From Riptortus pedestris (lineage: Eukaryota > Arthropoda > Insecta > Hemiptera > Alydidae), in assembly GCA_019009955.1 (NCBI GenBank), contig CM032230.1, forward strand, positions 123,738,501 through 123,802,500: a DNA stretch of 64,000 nucleotides, given 5' to 3'. This document shows, one piece after another, positions 57,330-64,000 of this stretch. The translations under genes and the position numbers were made by a program. How positions within the stretch are numbered: the stretch's first letter is position 1; each line of letters opens with the position of its first letter. A model generated the notes under the pieces. That model searched no databases, was not told the origin of the DNA, and worked only from the letters and a program-made list of their open reading frames with translations.

Positions 57330-58592
57330 ATGATGTATGTTCCTAATCCTAACAAGACTCGAGAAAAATCGATTTTTGTGTGTTAGGGAGTCAATATTAA
57401 AATTGTTATGTTTATACCTCTTTGTAATGGTAAGATATAGGTTAGGTCTAAAACATATGTTTTGTAAAATTCATAAGATAGGCTTTTGTTTTGGTAGTCA
57501 TGAGTTGAGGAAGAAAGAGACACATTCTGATGAAACATGCTAAATCATTTTTGTGCTTAAGAACATTGTGATTCTTCAGTGTATCATGTTTTATGACGAA
57601 AATTCAGCTGGAGCAGATAAAAGATTGCTATTGGATATTTTCTGACCAGGTCGTATTGAAGACCATTGAATTAGCTTTAATATTCGTTTATATTTATTTG
57701 CAATTTCTCTTTCAGGATCTGAAAATAGAAAAATTAAATTAAATTACAAAATAACCGATTTTTGAAACCTCATAACTGTTCTCTGAGTCAACTTAAAGCT
57801 TTTAGATTTTATGGAAAACTTTTTTCAGTTAATACGCTACCTATCCATACAATCCTATTTATCAAGACTTTAACAAGTATTGGAAAGCAGCAAACTTGTT
57901 TTAAAAAACAATGACCATTGCAAGACGGTTTAGTTTTTCTTTGTTATTGGTATGCTTCAAACAACTCTTCTGAGTTTTTATACAAAAAATTAAAAAAAAA
58001 AAAAATAATTTGAAGAAACAGACAATAAATTCTTAAAAATTACTGGATCAATTTGTTTCTTTTGAAGAGTAGTTTCACTTGTAGTCATCTTCTTACCAAA
58101 CACTCTGTACACGCTCTTGAGTACAAACTTATTTTTGTAGAAAGGACTCAAAAGTTGAATCTGAAAAAGTGGCAACCATGAACCCAATCTAGTTGATTTT
58201 ACTCAAGGTAAACATGTCTTTTGGGGTAACTATCAGAATTAACTGCTTATTCTTGCTATTCATTGAGGGTGTATCTCAGTAGATCTCGTTCAACGAACTT
58301 TTTAAGTAACTGCACTTTATATGCAGTGAACATGTATTTTAGCATATTCGCTTAAATTAATTCTGTTTGCTGCATTTATTAAAATGAATTAATTACAATG
58401 TCTTAGATATTAAAGAGTAATTTAGAAACAGTGAATACTAATAAATCTTAACAAGTATGGTAAATGAGGGAAGAGAAATTTTATTTCTAAGTTATTGAGG
58501 AAGTCGGTGTACAAAGTTAAAAACTGATTCATTTGCTTTGCTAACGTTACTATTTTTTTTTGTCTCTTTCAAGGCATACAAAATACAACAAA

Positions 58593-58641
<49 letters not shown>

Positions 58642-58980
58642 TCTATAAAAATAAAAAAAGAAGACATTAAATATATTAAAAGTGGTACAATATTGTTAAG
58701 CTGATCTCCACACAACAGACATATGCTATTTAAATTTGTTCTTCATGATTTTGTGCCCAGAATAAGAAGTATATCAATTTTTGGCAACGAGTTATACAGA
58801 ATAGAAGCAATGTATGAAAAACTAAAAATTTATCATTATAATCAAAGTCATCGGGTATAGACCCAGTCTTCTCTTCTTCTTACTCTCCATTCTCAGAGAT
58901 AGCCCTGAGGATGCCTAGCGAAACGTCGCACAGTGGGTTAAACTCCAATTCTAGCTGGAAATAAGTCTCTAACTACTCTG
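57330..58980. other. Unassigned stretch with one (TA)n
   Basis: AT-rich, with a (TA)n at 58597-58635 that has no HINE around it and a hammerhead-like motif at 58905-58927. Small frames at 57337-57543 (+) and 57990-58187 (-) show no family features. Confidence 0.4.
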
Positions 58981-58986
58981 GCTGTA

Positions 58987-59106
58987 TTAGCAGATTTCCC
59001 TTGAGGGAAATCAGCTATTGAGGTCGTACTCATGATGCGATTTTCGAAACATTTCTTCAAATGTCCATCGATCCTACCCAGGAGATGACGAAAATGAGGT
59101 CCGTTC

Positions 59107-59166
<60 letters not shown>

Positions 59167-59817
59167 CTGCTAGCGGTCGCATTTTTGTTTTATCGTTACA
59201 AAACTTGATATTTAACCGTTTTATGTAAAAATACCAAGTTCGTTAATGGCTGAAGTCAGACTAGAGGGAGGGGGGTTTATAGGGGGGATTTTCGAAAATT
59301 CAAAATATCTCCGTTATTATGCATCGGATCGAAAAATTGTATAGAACCAATCTTATTGCAAATTCAATTTACTATAAATATTGTTATTACATGTATTCTC
59401 TATCTTAAATATAAACCGAGATATTTTCATTTTTATGAAGTCTGTGGTCGGGTGTAGTTCGGATTAGGTCGGCCATTAGTTCCGTCATTGGTCGGCTCAG
59501 GTGAGAGGCTACTTCTGACCCTACCTGTCGTTTCTAACCTTACCTTGCCTTCCTTACTTTGTGAGATTTATGCAAATACGTTCTGTTCATCCGCCCCCCC
59601 CCCCATCTTTAGTTCTTGGACTACTAAAATTTGAGTTATTAAAATATAAATTATTCTTACAATTCAGAAGCCGTTTCAGTTGGGAATTTATTTTAATTAA
59701 CTGAAAAATTTCTCATTATCTAATCACGGTGGTATTGTGTTACCAGTGTGCAGATTTCTCTATTGTAAAACTTCACGGGGGAAATCTGCTTAGTTTACGC
59801 AGCCCCTGCGTGACGGA
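58987..59817 (-). mobile_element. HINE, reverse, full-length long form
   Basis: TTAGCAGATTTCCCTTGAGG at left, (TA)n 59112-59161, the 'cttaccttgccttccttact' module, and CGCAGCCCCTGCGTGACGGA ending 59817. Confidence 0.85.
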
Positions 59818-59829
59818 CTTTTTTTAATT

Positions 59830-60080
59830 TTCGGTCTCCTTTACCCCCCCCCCCCCACGCTCCGTCAGGCGAATTAAAAAACAAGGTGAGGTGAACAACC
59901 AAACGTTACACCAATTCCTTAGAGGGGGAGTATTACGAAAATGCGGAATATCCAATCTTGTTAATCTACTGATGCCCTACAATTATTGTTAGTAGTGTTT
60001 TTCATAACTTAAATATTAATTGAGTTATTCATGCTACCTTGTTTTCAAGATTCAGTTTACCCCTGCTTCTATTACGCTAA
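59830..60080 (-). mobile_element. Old HINE piece, reverse
   Basis: 'gatgccctacaattattgtt', 'cttaaatattaattgagtta' and 'agattcagtttacccctgc' match the divergent HINE 5' half in reverse. Termini are not recognisable. Confidence 0.45.
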
Positions 60081-60084
60081 CCGT

Positions 60085-60660
60085 CCAATTTTATCAACAA
60101 AATTATATTAATACAAAGTTTTCCCCACACATTTCTCTCTAACTCGAATATTATATGTCTATTTTTCTTTCCGTAAAGTTTGTCAATAAAAAGGCCTTGT
60201 CCTCTACTATTGTTTTTATTTTTATGGAAAGTGCTCTTTCAGAGTTAGTGCTCCATTGTCAGTGCCTGCTATTTATAGCAGTGTAGCCTGGAGAACGACC
60301 GCCGGGCGACTGTTTGTTTTTATACGTTACTAGTAAGTCCCTTAAAATTCGCTGATATATTCATATGATGGAAATAAAAGTTCGGGGGGACAAAACTGGA
60401 AGGGCAAAAAGAATGGCTCACACAGACTAAATTCGTAACGGAGGCTGTGTGTGGTTAAGGGAATTTTAAATAGGTATTTTTGGCGAGCCTGGAAAACCAT
60501 TAACGCATTTGATGACGGGGGTAATTATGAACATTAGTTTTCCAAGACGGACAATGGAGCACCGTTATGTGAATGGTGTTCCTTGAATGGAAGATTTTTC
60601 GTCAAATGAAAGGCACTTACATACTTACTAGGTTTACAAAAAATGTTCAAAGCAATTGTG
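60085..60660. other. Unassigned stretch
   Basis: Contains a hammerhead-like minus-strand motif at 60231-60270 (CTGACAA, stem remnants, GAAA). No other signature. Confidence 0.4.
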
Positions 60661-60667
60661 GAAAATG

Positions 60668-60830
60668 ATTAGTCACATTTGACAAGGCTTTAGTCTTGAT
60701 GCTTTTAGTGAACCAAGAGTCGTGGGTTCAAATCTCCCTTGGTCCATTGGAACTGATTTAGTGACGAAGACACTAAATAAAATCCGAAGATCCGTTCTGT
60801 CAAGAAAAGGATAGATTCGCTATTGAAAAT
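60668..60830 (+). repeat. tRNA-derived SINE, divergent
   Basis: B-box GGTTCAAATCTC at 60725-60736, preceded by a decayed A-box region ('ttagtcttgatgctttta') and followed by 'gatttagtgacgaagacact' and 'aaataaaatccg', the body sequence of the SINEs at 6.3 and 12.9 kb. Opposite orientation to those. Confidence 0.6.
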
Positions 60831-60980
60831 CCTGTTACCCCACAGACTGGGCAACAAAACTGCTCCGCTCAGTGGAGCAGGGTGTGGGTTTATTAATTTA
60901 ATTTAACTAGCCTTTATATCAATAGGCCGAAATAAATATATTGTGGGCGCCACGTTGTTTTTCCTCAAAGGTAAAAAAAG

Positions 60981-61429
60981 TCCACCACGCAGGGGCTGCT
61001 ACTAAAACTAAGCAGATTTTCCACGTGAAGTTTTACAATAGATAAATTTCAGAATAGAGAGTAAACAGTTACGGGAACGGCCCGAACTAGCTCTTGATGG
61101 AAACTCACGACTAGACCCGAATTTAGCGGATCTCATCTCAGAAGCTGAAAAAAGAAAAATGCAAATATCTCGGTTAATATTCAAGATACAGAATAAATTA
61201 TTATTTATAGTAAATTTAATTTTCAATAAGATTGATTCTATATTATTTTTCGATCCGACGTATAGTAACGGAGATATTTCGAATTTTCGAAAATCCTCCC
61301 CTCTAAACCCCCCTCCCACTGGTCCGATTTCAGCCATTAACGAACTTGATCTTTATTTTTGCATAAAACGTTTAAATATCGAGTTTGGTAGCGATCAAAC
61401 GAAAATTGCGACCGCTAGAGCGTTAACAG

Positions 61430-61495
<66 letters not shown>

Positions 61496-61617
61496 TTGAA
61501 TGGACCTCATTTTCGTCATCTCCTGGGTAAGATCGATGGACATTTGAAGACATTTTTTGAAAGTCGCGTCATGAGTACGACCTCAATAGCTGATTTCCCT
61601 TAAGGGAAATCTGCTAA
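60981..61617 (+). mobile_element. HINE, full-length
   Basis: TCCACCACGCAGGGGCTGCT start with a small duplication (ctactaaaacta), (TA)n 61435-61489, perfect hairpin GATTTCCCTTAAGGGAAATC, TGCTAA ending 61617. Confidence 0.85.
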
Positions 61618-61619
61618 AA

Positions 61620-62055
61620 CGAAACCAGTACTCTCAAAACAAATCAGTTTATTTACAATAAATCGACTATAATTATCACTTGAACAATAAAAAGAAAATA
61701 CTAAATAAATAAATAAATAATTAAACAATACTTCCCATGGAGACTTTTAAACACAAACTAATAGGCCTTTTCTTTTAATTGATTGTGTATGCACAATAGC
61801 TATAACTTTGGTACCTCTCGTACGATGAGATTATCTGCTATTCTTCCGACTGAATTAAACTCTGATCCGCCCGAAGCGATTATCGGGAGCCAAATCCTCA
61901 CTAGAGCTCGAGGTGGATGCTTCTGCCAGCTGCTCGCTCGTCCCCGGTGATCGCTTCCTGTCTCCGTCACTCGCGCAGCCTATCTCCAGTCTATCTTCTA
62001 TCTCAATTCGTCTTCGGCGACGATAAAAAAAAATGGGCTGTAACAGTCCGTAACA
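61620..62055 (-). mobile_element. Candidate solo LTR
   Basis: On the minus strand it begins TGTTACGGACTGTTACAG (62055 leftwards), has a GC-rich first half and an AT-rich second half, an AATAAA near the far end (about 61654), and stops at the HINE boundary. TGTTACG resembles the tip of the LTR at 48.8 kb. No matching CA end or target duplication is seen; no TATA box is clear. Confidence 0.35.
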
Positions 62056-62250
62056 ATAAACGGACGTAAAGAGAAATTTAATGAGTTTTATAATTTCTTA
62101 GAAACTTAGCATAACATAAAATATTTGTCAATTTGAAAACTATATACATACAGTAGATTAATACACTCGCCGTCTATTGCTTATCAAAGTTTTTTTTAAG
62201 CCACTACAAGTAAGAAGCATACTATTTTCTTCATACAAACATTCATATTA

Positions 62251-62568
62251 TCCCCGACTCGTTTTGAGTGTCTACATTCCTTCTGAGGGGGCATTTCTAT
62301 ACAAATTTAGAGGAAAAGTTTGCCAATTACATTGTTTTACACGTCGTTAAAATGTTAATAGCCAATAATGTTAATGAGGGTGACTATGTTATATAATATA
62401 TTTACATATATTATAATACAAGGATTTATTTTAAAAGAACGTTGATGGGTGTAAATAGAAACAACAGTAGTATGGTGTAAAACCAATGTAATTGGCAAAC
62501 ATTTTTTCAATATTTGTATAAAAATACCCCTGTGAAGAGGAGGGGTGACACTCGAAACGCATCGGGGA
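62251..62568. mobile_element. Foldback element, ~90-bp arms
   Basis: Arm 62251-62342 (TCCCCGACTCGTTTTGAGTG ... 'gccaattacattg') pairs with 62475-62568 in reverse, about 80 percent by eye. The spacer is AT-rich. The right arm contains 'gtgaagaggaggggtgacac' then TCGAAACG. No coding capacity. Confidence 0.65.
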
Positions 62569-62634
62569 CGAAATGTGTGTTAGAAGAAATTATTATTTTC
62601 CTGACCTATAATAGATATGAAAAGTTCGTCACTG

Positions 62635-62890
62635 CGTAAACTAAGCCGATTTCAAACGTGCTGGTATAACACACTTGTGATCTCATATTACAATATATTC
62701 TCAACTTCTATGTAAAACCTATACTGAGATGGGGGGGGGGGGGTTACAGAAGACATATAACGTGAGAATAAGAATATGTCGCAGAATAATTGAGTTACGA
62801 AAATATTCATAGAACAACAATTGAAGAACATCAATAGTTAAACAAGATTAGCCCTATAACATTTTACGATCTGATTTATAATGTAGAAAA
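62635..62890 (+). mobile_element. HINE (divergent), interrupted
   Basis: TTCGTCACTGCGTAAAC, a shortened tip, then 'acgatctgatttataatg' to 62890. Continues at 63916. Confidence 0.65.
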
Positions 62891-63911
62891 TATGTTTTCA
62901 CCATACTACGATGTAATCACCTGTTTTACACACCTAATTTGCGGTCCGAAAGCTACACTTCGCCGCCCTAGGGCCGAAAATGAATATTTCGCCCTAGGGC
63001 CGCAAAATCAGCTGTTTATTATTTTAATTCATTCATTTCATTATATACATTATATTAGTTTGTTTTGCTCGTATTATTGTTTAGTTATTTAGTAATTATG
63101 GCTAATAATATATCAGAATCTATAAATAGAAGAGCAAAAGAAATCATGGCAGATTTGTTACCAGCAAAATCAAAAGATAGGTATGACGAAGAGTATACAA
63201 AGTTTTTGAACTGGTTAAAAATGGAAAATGTAAAACCTGGAGATGTGAATGATGAAGTTTTACTCGTATATCTCTCGGTCCTATCAAAACCCCATTAAGT
63301 ACTTTATGTAGTAAGTACTCCATGATAAAAGGTTGCTTAAAAGTAAAAGAAAATATTCAACTCACCCAATTTCTAAAAAGTATTGCTTTTTTGAAACGGC
63401 AATTGGTTGGTTATCAGCCAAAAACTACGAGTAAAAGTGTGAATGTGTCAAACAAAAAACAATTAATAGAATCTTCAAAAGGTATTATGTTTTCAAACAA
63501 CCAAAATTGTACTTTTAACATTTCTATAAATCAAAAATAAACGAACTAACTTTTTTTAGCATTTTGAAATATATCAGTTGTATTAAATGAAACACACATA
63601 TGTTCATCTCTCTTTATTAACTTACATAATAACATAACGTAAAACAATTCATACATTAAACATTCATCATGTCCCCATAACCACAAGATAACCTTCTAAC
63701 AAAGAGGTACACTTAACCAAAAGAAAATCTTGTTTTTGATTAATGTTATATCGTATTAATATTTATTGTAGTATGGTGAAAAATAGAGTTCGTGCCTCGG
63801 GCCAAAGTGCTTTTGCCGGCCCTCGAACTTTTCATGACCTCGACTACGTCTCGGTCAAAAAATATCTCGGGCCGGCAAACGCCCACTTTCGGCCCTTGGT
63901 ACGAAATATAC
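62891..63911 (+). mobile_element. Crypton-like (tyrosine recombinase) element
   Basis: A 1.02-kb insert interrupting a HINE, flanked by TATG (62891-62894 and 63912-63915). Removing one copy restores the HINE sequence. It contains the N-terminal part of a tyrosine-recombinase-like protein and GC-rich hairpins near both ends: the left has CGCCCTAGGGCCG twice (62968-63005), the right has a GGGCC-AAAGTG ... TTTGCCGGCCC inverted pair (63798-63898). A 'ttttcaccatactac' word at the left end is inverted at about 63771-63785. Short direct repeats without inverted termini fit insertion by a tyrosine recombinase; the name Crypton is inference. Confidence 0.5.
63098..63540 (+). pseudogene. Tyrosine recombinase N-terminal (core-binding) domain
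   Basis: ATG at 63098 (MANNISESINRR; an upstream in-frame ATG at 63065 would add a hydrophobic stretch and is less likely). Residues ~25-66 include KDRYDEEYTKFLNWLKMENV and NDEVLLVYLSVLSK, the helical SAM-like domain found at the N-terminus of Crypton and related recombinases. A one-base shift near 63288 leads into PLSTLCSKYSMIKGCLKVKE and FLKRQLVGYQPK, the second part of that domain, ending at TAA 63538-63540. The catalytic Arg...His-x-x-Arg...Tyr domain is absent. The protein family is likely, the exact lineage is not. Confidence 0.55.
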
Positions 63912-63915
63912 TATG

Positions 63916-64000
63916 ATTCTTCAAATCCCCACATCTAAACCGCCAATATTCAAGGCCCGATTTCAGCCAAAAAATGATCTTCAGTATTGACTGAAACGGA
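63916..64000 (+). mobile_element. HINE (divergent), continuation to window edge
   Basis: 'attcttcaaatccccacatc' to 'tgatcttcagtattgactga', matching the middle of the copies at 6.6 and 33.4 kb. The (TA)n and 3' end lie beyond the window. Confidence 0.6.

Overview
The window looks like gene-poor, AT-rich arthropod (probably insect) DNA built almost entirely from transposable elements. The reasons are jockey/I-type and R2/R4-type non-LTR fossils, piggyBac, Merlin and mariner relics, canonical Helitrons ending in CTAG|T, tRNA-derived SINEs and very long (TA)n tracts. I cannot name the species. No intact host gene is certain; one weak exon candidate lies at 26.7 kb. No rRNA, tRNA gene or CRISPR array was seen.

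The dominant component is one non-autonomous family, called HINE here. About 30 whole or partial copies of 0.2-0.9 kb occur from 2.8 kb to the right edge on both strands. The 5' end starts TCCGTCACGCAGGGGCTGCG, with a small hairpin, followed by the subterminal motif AGCAGATTTCCC. A (TA)n tract sits about two thirds along. The 3' end is a hairpin whose last bases, GGGAAATCTGCT, are the exact reverse complement of the 5' motif. One nested copy (44.0-44.9 kb) lets the target be compared with related copies and shows no target duplication. This architecture is that of Helentron-associated interspersed elements (DINE-1-like), which depend on a Rep/helicase supplied from elsewhere.

A second rolling-circle family, canonical Helitrons with a hairpin, CTAG and a T target, is present as long copies at 28.1-29.4 and 35.4-37.1 kb, each carrying four ~0.3-kb internal repeats, and as fragments elsewhere. 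Several of these, plus a solo LTR, a piggyBac relative and retrotransposon fragments, lie in (TA)n tracts, many of them inside HINEs. The result is deep nesting.

Layout: 0-2 kb Helitron pieces and an LTR-like segment; 2.8-5.4 kb HINE split by a piggyBac fossil; 6.3-12.1 kb foldback elements, SINE and a palindrome-headed repeat; 12.9-15.7 kb SINE, foldback, long-TIR DDE transposon and jockey-like RT fossil; 16.8-24.3 kb HINE cluster with a second piggyBac relative and a Helitron; 24.3-26.9 kb mostly unassigned; 27-38.5 kb HINEs, Helitrons, a third piggyBac relative, an RNase H-type retrotransposon end and a Merlin element; 38.9-51.2 kb HINE cluster with a second long-TIR copy, retrotransposon end, mariner MITE, solo LTR and REL-type fossil; 51.5-54.8 kb a 28-bp minisatellite; 55.4-61.6 kb retrotransposon fossil, Tc1-like MITE, SINE and HINEs; 61.6-64 kb candidate LTR, foldback and a Crypton-like tyrosine-recombinase element inserted in a HINE.

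The elements do not form one pathway. They interact as host and guest: HINEs bring (TA)n tracts and a TTAA hairpin loop that other elements use as targets. All coding segments seen are truncated or frameshifted, so every family here would be mobilised, if at all, in trans. Family names rest on motifs read by eye, and boundaries of old copies are approximate.
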